Assembly (NCBI GenBank): GCA_947491985.1
Contig: CANLLR010000002.1
Coordinates: 1-64,000 of the forward strand
Source: Flavobacteriaceae bacterium
GTDB lineage: Bacteria; Bacteroidota; Bacteroidia; Flavobacteriales; Flavobacteriaceae
DNA: 64,000 bases
Direction of reading: 5' to 3'
Shown here: positions 36,701 to 44,960 of the stretch, one piece after another
How the letters are laid out: the number at the start of each line of letters is the position of its first letter
Numbering within the stretch: position 1 is the stretch's first letter
Program-made: the position numbers and the translations under genes
The notes under the pieces: generated by a model
Told to the model about the DNA's origin: nothing
Seen by the model: only the letters and a program-made list of their open reading frames with translations
The model's database searches: none

Positions 36701-37207
36701 AGAAACTAAGAAAAACAAGAAGAACAAAATTGGAATCACCGCCAAAGGCAAATATTTGGTGTTCTTTTTAAAATTGATAGCATTCCCAAACGGAATCGGC
36801 TGCAAAGAATTGGCCTTTTGGTCGATGGAAGCCAACAATAATTCGGATTTGTTTTTATCGTTAGAAAGCTGTAGAAAATTGGTTAGCTTGTCGCCTACTT
36901 CGCTAAAATGGTTTCCAATAATTTTAGAAGCATCATCAAAATCAATTCCTTTCTGTAACTTAAATAATTTAAAAATCGGAAACAAAATAAAACGCAATAA
37001 CAAGAAAAGCTCTACGGATATGAATGTCCAAAACAGCAGGGTTCGCGCCATCGGTTTCAACCATAAAAAATATTCTACAAAAAGCGTAAATATAAAATAC
37101 AACAATCCAAGTCCTACGAAGAAAATTGTTCCACGTACTAATTCATTGGTATAATACTTTTTAATAAACTGCTCGAGTTTATAGTAAATCACATTTGCTT
37201 TTTCCAA
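33773..37207 (-). CDS. DUF4175 family membrane protein
   Basis: A giant protein of 1144 residues. Three hydrophobic segments lie in the first 170 residues (about 22-40, 50-75 and 150-168). A beta-rich extracytoplasmic region follows (about 180-490), then a very long Lys/Glu/Gln coiled-coil region (about 490-900). A Gly/Lys/Asp/Glu low-complexity stretch (about 960-1030) precedes a final helical part. The family is widespread in Bacteroidota with no established function. It overlaps ybeY by 8 bp. A -7-like TAAATTTG (37276-37283, minus) lies upstream. Confidence 0.88.
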   Translation of the reverse strand: MEKANVIYYKLEQFIKKYYTNELVRGTIFFVGLGLLYFIFTLFVEYFLWLKPMARTLLFWTFISVELFLLLRFILFPIFKLFKLQKGIDFDDASKIIGNHFSEVGDKLTNFLQLSNDKNKSELLLASIDQKANSLQPIPFGNAINFKKNTKYLPLAVIPILFFLFFLVSGKSDILSQSLNRVVNYKQQFLPPAPFEFQMVNQNLQTEQNQDFLLKVKTVGKVVPENAMIFIGDESYFMESTKAGEFEFVIPKPKANIEFHLEANSVESNEYELSVVTVPSIANFQMVLNYPSYLNKKSEVVKGTGNAIIPEGTKVTWLMNTLATQKVDWFDANSKYAFTKKENQFFLSKNIIQNTEYQIVTSNTKVQNYEKLNYNISVVKDQFPTINVNNAPDTLKVAKNIVLGQVADDYGLSRLQIVYYPKDKPNEAKRGNISVKREIYDRFVFAFPSNLPIQEGVNYEYYFEVFDNDAPHGYKSSKSATFSHRESTEVEKEDELMQQQNDNINSLEKSLKAQEKQQSEMDKLQKMGKEKETLEFKEQQKVNDFLQRQKKQDEMMKEFAEKMKENLDKVKTDKKDELKELLKDRLEKADKDFEKNKKLLDELKELNDKISKEELFEKMEKFKQNSKNQSKTLEQLVELTKKYYVEKKAEQIADKLEKLAEKQDKLSEDEKGNSADKQEEINKEFDKIQEELKELSKENKELKAPVELPDTAPKEKSIDEDMKNASDQLQKQQKDKAKPKQKSAAKKMQQMSQDMMEGMQQSEEEQMEEDIAMLRQILDNLLAYSFSQEDVMKQFKGLKRGSPSFNKNLKTQQDLKQQFKHVDDSLFAMSLRNPKIAEDVTKEISNVQYNVDKAIETLADANVSKGTSHQQFAVSSANLLADMLADTLNNMQMSMSMPGAGKPKPGQGQSDMQLPDIIKKQEVLADKMKKGMKPGQKPGDGKDGKEGEKEVGKEGQGKDGKDGKEGKDGKEGKGKESGKQGKDGKGNNGQGTGNGGQGKDGENGEDGEGDAKAIMEIYKEQQQLREALQNELNKKGLGGNGQNALDQMKQFEKQLLNKGFNNESLQRILNIKYELLKLEKALQQQGEEKKRQSETNKKEFNNTTNALPQRLQDYINSIEILNRQTLPLRSNYNQKVQEYFKKDD

Positions 37208-37377
37208 AATTGTTGATCGTTTACCTTCGGTCAGTTCGCAAAAAACTGCTCGTGTGTTTATGACCGATAAAAATACAAATTTATAGTTAGGATAAAAGTT
37301 AAATCTTTACTAATGCTTTAAGTGCTCTTAAATCAGGAATCTACTTATTGGCCAACGCGCCGTCTGGCCCCATCGCT

Positions 37378-37400
37378 AAAAATGTTCACTGAACATTTTT
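37378..37400. repeat. palindrome in the divergent DUF4175/gltX promoter region
   Basis: Arms AAAAATGTTCA and TGAACATTTTT around one central base, a perfect 23-bp inverted repeat, flanked by CGCT on the left and ACGCT on the right. Both adjacent genes start away from it, so it is not a terminator for either. It may be an interspersed palindromic repeat or an operator. Confidence 0.6.
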
Positions 37401-37419
37401 CTAACGCTCGGTCCTTACT

Positions 37420-37427
37420 TATCTTTG
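37420..37427 (+). promoter_or_regulatory. putative -7 element for gltX
   Basis: TATCTTTG fits TAnnTTTG and lies 50 bp before the gltX ATG, just beyond the palindrome. No clear -33 element. Confidence 0.45.
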
Positions 37428-37477
37428 CGCCATAATTTCGCTTTCGTAGCCTAAAATTGAATTAAAAAATACAACAA

Positions 37478-38983
37478 ATGTCGAAACAAATTCGCGTGCG
37501 TTTTGCACCCAGTCCGACCGGACCTCTTCATATTGGTGGGGTTAGAACCGCACTATTTAATTACCTTTTTGCGAAGAAAAACAATGGTGTTTTTTACTTA
37601 CGTGTTGAAGATACCGATCAAAATCGCTTTGTTTATGGAGCTGAAGAATACATTATGGAAGCTTTAAATTGGCTCGGAATTGCACCTGACGAAACGGTTG
37701 GAAAAAATGAAAAATTTGGTCCGTATCGACAAAGCGAACGCAAACATTTGTATAAGCAATATGCCGATCAATTGATTGCTTCGGGTTGGGCGTATTATGC
37801 TTTTGATTCGGCTGAAGAATTGGATATTTTAAGAAAACAATACGAATCGGTAGGAAAAACCTTCATTTACAATTGGAGCAATCGCGAAAAACGGAACACA
37901 TCATTGGTTATTTCTAAGGAAGAAGTTGCAAAAAGAATTGCAAATGGCGACGATTACGTAATCCGATTTAAAACACCTGTTAACGAAACCTTGCATTTGC
38001 ATGATAGTATTCGTGGCGATATTCAATTTGCCACTAATTTATTAGACGATAAAGTTTTGTTTAAAAGTGATGGCATGCCGACCTATCATTTGGCGAATAT
38101 TGTCGACGATCATTTGATGGAAACCTCGCACGTAATTCGCGGTGAAGAATGGTTGCCATCGATGCCATTGCATTGTTTGCTGTACAAAGCTTTTGGTTGG
38201 GAAGCGCCTCAATTTGCGCATTTGCCGTTAATTTTAAAACCTATCGGTAACGGAAAATTATCCAAACGCGATGGCGATAAAATGGGTTTTCCTGTATTTC
38301 CATTGCAATGGGAAACGGAAGAAGGCGTTTCACCAGGTTATCGTGAAAAAGGATTTTTTCCAGAAGCGGTGATTAACTTTTTAGCTTTGTTGGGTTGGAA
38401 TGATGGCACCGAACAGGAATTATTTTCTTTGGAAGAATTGGTTGAAAAATTCGATTTAAATAGAGTTCATAAAGCCGGAGCCAAATTCGATCCGGAAAAA
38501 AACAAATGGTTCAACCATCAGTATTTGCAAAAGCAAAGTGATGACGATTTGGCTAAAGACTTCGCTCCTATTTTATATAAAAAAGGAATTGCTATTGATT
38601 ATACCACTTTAGTTCGAATCGTTTCATTGATAAAAGAACGTGCTAATTTTGTTTCAGATTTTTGGGAGTTATCCGATTATTTCTTTGTGGCTCCAATATC
38701 TTATGATGAAAAAGCATCGAAAAATTGGAAAGAAGATACGCCACAATTGATGCGCAATTTGATAGGTATTTTGAATGCCATTGATGATTTTACTTCGGGA
38801 AACATCGAAATCATTATAAAAGATTGGATGACGCAAAACGAAATTGGAATGGGGAAAGTAATGCAGCCTTTTCGATTGAGTTTAGTTGGCGCTTTAAAAG
38901 GACCGCACCTTTATGAAATTGTGGAAATGATTGGAAAAGAGGAAACTGTTAAACGTTTGGAAAAAGCGATTGCTACTTTATAA
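37478..38983 (+). CDS. gltX: glutamate-tRNA ligase
   Basis: A 501-residue class I aminoacyl-tRNA synthetase that charges tRNA-Glu. The HIGH motif is His18-Ile-Gly-Gly21 (FAPSPTGPLHIGG) and the KMSKS-like motif is KLSKR at 260-264. RFKTP and IRGEEWLPSMPLH are also typical. The length is standard. A glnS gene is also present in the window (42423-44108), so GltX is expected to be discriminating, charging only tRNA-Glu. It is followed by a strong terminator. Confidence 0.98.
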   Translation: MSKQIRVRFAPSPTGPLHIGGVRTALFNYLFAKKNNGVFYLRVEDTDQNRFVYGAEEYIMEALNWLGIAPDETVGKNEKFGPYRQSERKHLYKQYADQLIASGWAYYAFDSAEELDILRKQYESVGKTFIYNWSNREKRNTSLVISKEEVAKRIANGDDYVIRFKTPVNETLHLHDSIRGDIQFATNLLDDKVLFKSDGMPTYHLANIVDDHLMETSHVIRGEEWLPSMPLHCLLYKAFGWEAPQFAHLPLILKPIGNGKLSKRDGDKMGFPVFPLQWETEEGVSPGYREKGFFPEAVINFLALLGWNDGTEQELFSLEELVEKFDLNRVHKAGAKFDPEKNKWFNHQYLQKQSDDDLAKDFAPILYKKGIAIDYTTLVRIVSLIKERANFVSDFWELSDYFFVAPISYDEKASKNWKEDTPQLMRNLIGILNAIDDFTSGNIEIIIKDWMTQNEIGMGKVMQPFRLSLVGALKGPHLYEIVEMIGKEETVKRLEKAIATL

Positions 38984-39014
38984 AAAAGTCCCGATTAATT
39001 CGGGACTTTATTTT
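38982..39014. terminator. bidirectional terminator between gltX and the interrupted gene
   Basis: Stem AAAGTCCCG / CGGGACTTT (38985-38993 and 39001-39009) with a seven-base loop, A-run before and T-run after. Confidence 0.87.
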
Positions 39015-40425
39015 AAAAGACGGTTACCTTGTAATAGGTTTTATTGTCGCTTTCAGTAAGCCATAATTTACCGTTCATTGAATAAGTGCTGAAAAATATT
39101 TTTCCCTTACTTGGAATACTCTTGATGTAATCTGAGAAAGCTTTGTTGTTTTCGACCGCTACGATTCCTTCGTAATCAAAAAGACGGTTTTTGCCTATAT
39201 TTTTGTTGGTAAAACTCTCCTGAATGAAATCCCTTGGTCCGCTCATCATATTGAATTCCCATTTGACCTTGAAGTCCTGTTTGATGAATTTCAATTCATT
39301 TCCAGTTTTTTTATCAATATCCGCGGTAACTACAATCTGTTCGTTTTTAAAGGAGGACATCTTGAAGTTCAGCTTATCGTCATTTTCTGTCAACCAAGTG
39401 CTGATATTTACCTTATTATCAATATCTTCCAAAACCTTGTCTTCCACTTTTTTAATGTACTGCCAAACTTTGTTGCCCTTACTGTCAAATTTTACAACAT
39501 AACATCCTCTTATTGTTGCGTAGAGGGCATCTTTTTTGCCTTCTTTTCCCAACAATCCTTAGAAGTACACGTTTTGATCTTTGTCAACTATAAAATTATT
39601 CACTGACAAATCATCCAAAAAAGCAATGTTTTTAGCGTTGGCAATTGGCGGAAAGCCAATCCTGCCTCCTTCATTAAGGGACGAAACCAGTGAATAAGGC
39701 GCCACATCTATAACGTAGGAATGCTCCCTTAGTTTTTTGCCGTTAAAATCAAAAACGGTTCTGTATATAGTATTTACGGTACATTCCTTATTGATGGATT
39801 TGGTAATGATTTCGAATTCGTCATTCGATACGTTCCTTACATTGAAACTTACATCCCTTCTGCTCGAAACATAAAAGTTGTCGCCTTTCTATTTTGTAAT
39901 ATCTTGTTTTGGCAACGTAAATTTTTCGTTTTTTCTAGTGGCGATAGTGGTACGGCTCAACACCAATTCGTCTTTTTCAAAATCGATTTCCCTCTCCCCT
40001 TTTTGGTTTACAAATCCAAATTCGTATACATCATTAAAATTACTAAGGCTCTCGCTCATGTTGAAAAGTGGCGTTGATTTTCCGCTGGAAATGAATTTGT
40101 ATTTTTTTCCCTGATAGCTCATAGCTTCATATTGTGTAACTTTCAAGGTTTTGTCTGACGGCGAAGAAATAACTTTCATCACTTCGTCGTTTTCAAACAC
40201 TACTTCCTTTTTCCCTGATGCATCATAACTTACGAGATTGGTAATCATCTTGTTTGTCGACATTCCGGAATATTTGCCTTTTTCAATGACAATTTTATTT
40301 TCTTTCACAAGAAAATCATAATCTAGTGGTATATTATCTTTCTCAAATTTTTCCTCTACAATAGTTGTTTGTGCGCCCGCATACAATGCCGATAATAATG
40401 CAACACTTAAAAAAATTCTTTTCAT
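39013..40425 (-). pseudogene. secreted hypothetical protein gene with two in-frame stop codons
   Basis: A single reading frame of 471 codons from ATG 40425 to 39013 is interrupted only by TAG at 39889-39891 and TAA at 39559-39561; there is no frameshift. The N-terminal part has a signal peptide (MKRIFLSVALLSALYAGAQ). The middle 109 codons (39562-39888, starting KGDNFYVSSRRDVSFNVRN) and the C-terminal part read as normal protein. Both stops could come from Gln codons (CAG, CAA) by one C-to-T change each. It follows a barrel protein gene by 12 bp. Family not recognised. Either a recent pseudogene or a recoded gene. Confidence 0.8.
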
Positions 40426-40437
40426 ATATACTTATAT

Positions 40438-41097
40438 TTAGAGATTAAACAAAATCTGACCGCTTAAAGTTCCTAAGTTTCCTTTGAACGTTTTGTTACC
40501 GTTATGTAAAGTGAGTTCTTCTTGACTGTTCAATTTATTCAACACATTGGTAAAACCATATTGATAAAAAACAATGGCGCGTAGACGTCGGTTTCCGGCT
40601 GAAATTCCGCCATACAAATTCCCATTAATTTTACTGACTTCCAAAATTTGGTTCGCTTTCAAAGTCGTTCCCGATATGATGTTGTTTTCTTCTTTGGTAT
40701 CGATTTTAAGATCGCCATTGACTTGCAAAACGGGACCGAAATCAATTGACACATGATTTTTTACAACGTTATAACTCAACAACAATCGCAGTTGAGCTCC
40801 TGATAAACTGTACTTTACATCAGCCTTTTGAGCGGTTGGAGTAAGCGTTCCAATTTTAAAATTGTTCTCGAAAAATTGCATTCCGAAAATCATGCTCCAA
40901 TTGTTGTAATAATTTCCTCGAACCGACAAACCACCATTCCAACCTATTCCGGGTTGTGCTGTAAAATTAGACGTGTTGAGAGTAGTTTGAGAAACACCCA
41001 CTGTAATTCCGATTCGATTGCCATCTTTTTCTTGGTATTGAGCAGTAGAAATAAAAGATATAAATAAAAGGCTTAGGGCAAAAAAAAGATTCTTCAT
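40438..41097 (-). CDS. outer-membrane beta-barrel protein (PorT-like)
   Basis: 219 residues from the ATG at 41097, with signal peptide (MKNLFFALSLLFISFISTAQ). Eight or so short amphipathic strands follow, with GNRIGITVGVSQTTL, WSMIFGMQFFENNF and a C-terminus LSGQILFNL, as in small Bacteroidota barrels of the PorT type. The frame extends to an ATG at 41121, which would precede the signal peptide with a hydrophobic leader (MLQITILI); the shorter start is more usual. A -7-like TATGTTTG lies at 41119-41126. It is probably cotranscribed with the interrupted gene downstream. Confidence 0.8.
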   Translation of the reverse strand: MKNLFFALSLLFISFISTAQYQEKDGNRIGITVGVSQTTLNTSNFTAQPGIGWNGGLSVRGNYYNNWSMIFGMQFFENNFKIGTLTPTAQKADVKYSLSGAQLRLLLSYNVVKNHVSIDFGPVLQVNGDLKIDTKEENNIISGTTLKANQILEVSKINGNLYGGISAGNRRLRAIVFYQYGFTNVLNKLNSQEELTLHNGNKTFKGNLGTLSGQILFNL

Positions 41098-41172
41098 TAT
41101 TAAAATTGTAATTTGTAACAAACATACATTTTTATCGTATAACTAGCGTATTAACAATTTAAATTTAATCTA

Positions 41173-42159
41173 ATGGATGTTTTTCTCATTATCATTGTCG
41201 TCTTCGGATTGATAATTCTTTTTTCGTCATTTTTTACAGTAAAACAACAAACCGCTGTTGTTATTGAACGTTTTGGAAAGTTTACAAGCATTAGAAACTC
41301 TGGTTTACAACTTAAAATCCCTATCATTGATAGAGTCGCTGGAAGAGTAAATCTTAGAATTCAACAATTGGATGTTATTATTGAAACCAAAACTAAAGAT
41401 AACGTGTTTATCAAAATGAAAGTGTCGGTACAATTTAACGTAATTCAAGATAAAGTTTATGAAGCTTTTTATAAATTAGAATATCCGCACGATCAAATTA
41501 CAGCTTATGTTTTTGACGTAGTACGTGCCGAAGTTCCGAAATTAATTTTGGACGATGTTTTCGAACGCAAAGACGACATTGCAATTGCTGTAAAACGCGA
41601 ATTGAACGAAGCCATGTCGACATATGGATATGATATTATAAATACTTTAGTAACTGATATTGATCCTGATTTACAAGTTAAAAATGCTATGAATAGGATT
41701 AATGCTGCTGATAGAGAAAAAACAGCTGCCGAATTTGAAAGTGAAGCACAGCGTATACGAATTGTTGCTAAAGCAAAAGCAGAAGCAGAAAGTAAAAAAT
41801 TACAAGGGCAAGGTATTGCCGACCAACGAAGAGAAATTGCTCGCGGTTTGGTGGAAAGTGTTGAAGTCTTAAACTCGGTTGGAATTAATTCGCAAGAAGC
41901 TTCTGCTTTAATTGTAGTAACCCAACATTATGATACGCTCCAAGCTATTGGCGCCGATACGAATTCGAACTTGATTTTACTACCAAATTCTCCACAGGCT
42001 GGAAGTGATATGTTAAATAACATGGTGGCAAGCTTTTCTGCTAGCAACCAAATTGGTGAAACTATGAAAAACCAACCTAAGAGACCTAAGAAAAAAATAG
42101 ACCACACATCGACCGATTATAATCCGTCAGACACATCAAATCCACAAGACGAAGTATAA
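41173..42159 (+). CDS. SPFH/Band 7 membrane protein (QmcA-like)
   Basis: A 328-residue stomatin/prohibitin-family protein with one N-terminal membrane segment (about 2-22). The SPFH domain (about 25-180, AVVIERFGKFTSIRNSGLQ ... RVNLRIQQLDV ... YAYDVVRAEVPKL-like) precedes a coiled-coil region with AAEFESEAQRIRIVAKAKAEAESK. Such proteins form large membrane ring assemblies, often associated with protease quality control. It is followed by its own terminator. Confidence 0.93.
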   Translation: MDVFLIIIVVFGLIILFSSFFTVKQQTAVVIERFGKFTSIRNSGLQLKIPIIDRVAGRVNLRIQQLDVIIETKTKDNVFIKMKVSVQFNVIQDKVYEAFYKLEYPHDQITAYVFDVVRAEVPKLILDDVFERKDDIAIAVKRELNEAMSTYGYDIINTLVTDIDPDLQVKNAMNRINAADREKTAAEFESEAQRIRIVAKAKAEAESKKLQGQGIADQRREIARGLVESVEVLNSVGINSQEASALIVVTQHYDTLQAIGADTNSNLILLPNSPQAGSDMLNNMVASFSASNQIGETMKNQPKRPKKKIDHTSTDYNPSDTSNPQDEV

Positions 42160-42174
42160 TTTATAACACGATTT

Positions 42175-42204
42175 AAAAGAGTTTACGAGAGTAAGCTCTT
42201 TTTT
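42175..42204 (+). terminator. intrinsic terminator after the SPFH gene
   Basis: A 12-bp stem (AAAAGAGTTTAC / GTAAGCTCTTTT, one wobble pair) with a GAGA tetraloop, then T residues. Confidence 0.88.
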
Positions 42205-42374
42205 ATAAATTGAAACTAAAAAAAGCGAAATGAAGCTCTATAAAACAACATCTTTTTAAAACCGCGAACAACCTAAAGAAAAAGAAAAACCCTCGCAAAA
42301 TCAAGATATGAAAGTTGTTTTTAATAGTCATTCCTAATCGTTGCTTTCGCTTTGATAAGGAAAAATTTAAAAAA

Positions 42375-42400
42375 AAAAGCCGACGTTTTTGTCGGCTTTT
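42375..42400 (-). terminator. intrinsic terminator after glnS
   Basis: Stem AAAAGCCGAC / GTCGGCTTTT with a six-base loop, about 20 bp after the glnS stop on the minus strand and followed there by a T-run. Confidence 0.88.
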
Positions 42401-42422
42401 ATATATAAAATCTATTTAAGAT

Positions 42423-44108
42423 TTACTCTTTACTTTCCACTTTTGCCCAACTATCTCGCAAACCAACGGTTTTGTTAAAAACTAATTTTTGTCCCGAAGA
42501 ATCTTTATCTACACAAAAATAACCCAAACGTTGAAATTGAAAATGATCTAAATTTTTTACCGATTGCAAACTTGGTTCAACATATCCTGTAATTACTTCC
42601 AATGAATTCGGATTGATAAATTCTTTAAAATCGATTTCTTTATTTCCGTCCGGACTTTCATGCGAAAACAAACGATCGTAAATACGTACTTCGGCTTCAA
42701 CTGCGTGCAGAATAGAAACCCAATGAATGGTTCCTTTTACTTTTCGTTGCGAGGCTTCAGAACCACTTCCACTGCGAGAATCTTCATCATACGTACAGTG
42801 AATTTCGGTGATATTTCCATCGGAATCTTTTATAACGCTTTCTCCTTTAATGATATAGGCGTTTTTCAAACGGACTTCGGTTCCTAATGTCAAACGGAAA
42901 AATTTCTTGTTGGCTTCTTCTTGAAAATCCTCTCTTTCGATGTACAATTCCTTTGAAAAAGGGACTTTTCGAAACGTCATCACTTCCTCTTCTGGATTGT
43001 TCTCGGCTTCTAATTCTTCTACTTTTCCTTCTGGATAATTCGTGATTACCAACTTCACCGGGTTTAAAACCGCCATGACACGGGGTGCAATTTTGTTCAA
43101 ATCTTCACGCACACAAAATTCTAGTAATGAAACATCGATTAAATTGGTGCGTTTGGCAATTCCGATAGTGTTGGCAAAATTCCGAATCGCTGTTGGTGTA
43201 TAACCTCGTCGTCTCATTCCTGAAATTGTACTCATTCGTGGATCGTCCCAACCTGTTACGTGATTTTCTTCTACTAATTGCAATAATTTTCTTTTGGAAA
43301 CTACAGTGTGAGAAAGGTTTCTACGCGCAAATTCTCGTTGCTTCGGACGCACTTTTGAACTATCATACACTTGATTTAAAAACCAATCGTACAGTTCACG
43401 GTGAGGTAAAAATTCGAGTGTACAAAACGAATGTGAAATTTGCTCTAAATAATCGCTTTCGCCATGAGCCCAATCGTACATTGGATAAATACACCAATCG
43501 TTTCCTGTTCGATGATGGTGTGAATGCAAAATTCGATACATAATAGGGTCGCGCATCAACATATTGTTAGCATTCATACTTATTTTAGCACGAAGAATAT
43601 GTGTTCCATTTGGAAATTCGCCATTTTTCATTCGCTCAAACAAATCTAAATTCTCTTCAATAGAGCGATTTCTATAAGGAGAATCCGTTCCTGAAGAAGT
43701 TGGAGTTCCTTTTTGTTTTGCCATGTCTTCCGACGATTGGCTATCGACATAGGCTTTTCCTTTTTTGATGAATTCTACAGCCCAATCATACAACTGCTGA
43801 AAATAATCAGACGCATAACATTCATGCGACCACGTATAGCCCAACCATTCGATATCTCTTTTAATAGCGTCAACATATTCTTGTTCTTCTTTGGCTGGAT
43901 TGGTATCATCAAAACGTAAATTTACAGGCGCTTGGTAATCGATTCCTAATCCAAAATTCAGACAAATAGCACTAGCATGACCTACGTGTAAATACCCATT
44001 AGGTTCGGGCGGAAAACGAAAACGCAACTTCTCTTTTGACAAACCGTTTTTCAAATCTTCTTCTATGATTTGCTCGATAAAATTTAAAGACTTCTCTTCT
44101 GTTGACAT
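42423..44108 (-). CDS. glnS: glutamine-tRNA ligase
   Basis: A 561-residue class I aminoacyl-tRNA synthetase charging tRNA-Gln. The HIGH motif is His41-Val-Gly-His44 (FPPEPNGYLHVGHA) and the KMSKS-equivalent is VVSKRKL. WDDPRMSTISGMRRRGYTPTA is also characteristic. The anticodon-binding domains follow at the C-terminus. Direct glutaminylation implies the Asp/Glu-tRNA amidotransferase route is not needed for Gln. A -7-like TATCTTTG lies upstream (44128-44135) and a terminator follows. Confidence 0.98.
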   Translation of the reverse strand: MSTEEKSLNFIEQIIEEDLKNGLSKEKLRFRFPPEPNGYLHVGHASAICLNFGLGIDYQAPVNLRFDDTNPAKEEQEYVDAIKRDIEWLGYTWSHECYASDYFQQLYDWAVEFIKKGKAYVDSQSSEDMAKQKGTPTSSGTDSPYRNRSIEENLDLFERMKNGEFPNGTHILRAKISMNANNMLMRDPIMYRILHSHHHRTGNDWCIYPMYDWAHGESDYLEQISHSFCTLEFLPHRELYDWFLNQVYDSSKVRPKQREFARRNLSHTVVSKRKLLQLVEENHVTGWDDPRMSTISGMRRRGYTPTAIRNFANTIGIAKRTNLIDVSLLEFCVREDLNKIAPRVMAVLNPVKLVITNYPEGKVEELEAENNPEEEVMTFRKVPFSKELYIEREDFQEEANKKFFRLTLGTEVRLKNAYIIKGESVIKDSDGNITEIHCTYDEDSRSGSGSEASQRKVKGTIHWVSILHAVEAEVRIYDRLFSHESPDGNKEIDFKEFINPNSLEVITGYVEPSLQSVKNLDHFQFQRLGYFCVDKDSSGQKLVFNKTVGLRDSWAKVESKE

Positions 44109-44127
44109 ATTAATTTTGTAATTTTAG

Positions 44128-44135
44128 CAAAGATA
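44128..44135 (-). promoter_or_regulatory. putative -7 element for glnS
   Basis: Minus-strand TATCTTTG, about 20 bp before the glnS ATG, fits TAnnTTTG. No clear -33 element was found. Confidence 0.45.
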
Positions 44136-44233
44136 AATAAATGTTTGTGATTTGGTTATTCGATAATTTGGTTATATTGAAAATAGTAGCAAACCACGAA
44201 TAAACAAATTACCAAATCCACAAATTAACATCA

Positions 44234-44593
44234 ATGGGAACCATTAAACTACAAAACATTCGCACTTTCTCCTATCACGGTTGTCTAGAAGAAGAATCAA
44301 AAATAGGCTCTGATTATCGGGTTGATCTTGAAATCAAAACCGATTTACGAAAGTCGGCACAAACCGACGAATTAAAAGATACCGTAGATTATGTCCTTTT
44401 AAACCAAATTGTTGAAGAAGAAATGGGCATCCGTTCGAAGTTATTAGAACACGTAGCAAGCCGAATTATAAACCGAATTTTTAAGGAAATTCCAGCGGTT
44501 TCCCGAATTGTATTGGGTGTTTCAAAATTAAATCCTCCTATTGGCGGTGATGTTGAAGCGGTTACAGTAGAAATGGAAGAATTCAGAAATTAA
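44234..44593 (+). CDS. folB: dihydroneopterin aldolase
   Basis: A 119-residue folate-pathway enzyme that converts dihydroneopterin to hydroxymethyl-dihydropterin and glycolaldehyde. The family features are FSYHGCLEEESKIGSDYRVDLEI near the N-terminus, DTVDYVLLNQIVEEEM in the middle and LLEHVASRII, then VSKLNPPIGGDVEAVTVEM at the C-terminus. It stands alone, divergent from glnS and upstream of tRNA-Cys. Confidence 0.94.
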   Translation: MGTIKLQNIRTFSYHGCLEEESKIGSDYRVDLEIKTDLRKSAQTDELKDTVDYVLLNQIVEEEMGIRSKLLEHVASRIINRIFKEIPAVSRIVLGVSKLNPPIGGDVEAVTVEMEEFRN

Positions 44594-44652
44594 ATTTAAG
44601 CTGATGATGTAGCGAACAAAATGTGAAAAATGAAACTTTTTGGGTTTTGGCT

Positions 44653-44681
44653 TTTGGCTTTTAAACTTTTTACTATATTTG
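44653..44681 (+). promoter_or_regulatory. promoter of tRNA-Cys
   Basis: TTTG (44653-44656) and TATATTTG (44674-44681) with a 17-bp spacer are an excellent match to the Bacteroidota consensus, 20 bp before the mature tRNA 5' end. Confidence 0.7.
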
Positions 44682-44700
44682 CAATCCGATTAAATAAATT

Positions 44701-44771
44701 GGCGTCGTGGCCGAGTGGCTAGGCTGGGCTCTGCAAAAGCTCCTACTCCGGTTCGAATCCGGACGATGCCT
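44701..44771 (+). tRNA. tRNA-Cys (anticodon GCA)
   Basis: A full cloverleaf can be folded. The acceptor stem GGCGTCG/CGATGCC has one G-T pair. The D-arm stem is GCC/GGC and the anticodon stem is GGGCT/AGCTC around CTGCAAA, with GCA at 44733-44735. The variable loop is CTAC, the T-arm is TCCGG-TTCGAAT-CCGGA, and the discriminator is T. CCA is not encoded. It has its own promoter and terminator. A decayed partial tandem copy lies about 105 bp downstream. Confidence 0.95.
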
Positions 44772-44960
44772 CAAAAAGAGATACAGTAATGTGTCTCTTT
44801 TTTTTATGGTTGTCATTCTGACGAAGGAAGAATCTGAAAAATTAAGTAAAGTAGTTTTCGAATCTGGACGTTGTTCCTTGAAGTGAACCTTCTTAAAGAG
44901 AACAATATGAGTCTCTTTTTAATGGTTGTCATTCCGAAGAACGAGTAATCTCAGAATTAC
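44752..44960 (+). repeat. tandem duplication of tRNA 3' end, terminator and flank
   Basis: Unit 1 starts at TTCGAATCCGGACGATGCC (44752), runs through a GAGA/TCTC terminator and ends in TTGTCATTCTGACGAAGG. Unit 2 starts at 44857 with TTCGAATCTGGACGTTGTTCC, then another AAAGAGA...TCTCTTT hairpin and TTGTCATTCCGAAGAACG, in the same order at 105-bp spacing. Unit 2 is therefore the degraded remainder of a second tRNA-Cys copy that has lost its 5' part. Confidence 0.7.
44773..44802 (+). terminator. intrinsic terminator of tRNA-Cys
   Basis: A 12-bp stem (AAAAAGAGATAC / GTGTCTCTTTTT with one wobble) and six-base loop directly after the tRNA, continuing into a T-run. Confidence 0.88.

Noticed and set aside
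37127-37142. Half parS-like word TGTTCCACGTACTA inside DUF4175
   Set aside because: The right half of the palindrome is lost, so it is not counted as a fourth site.
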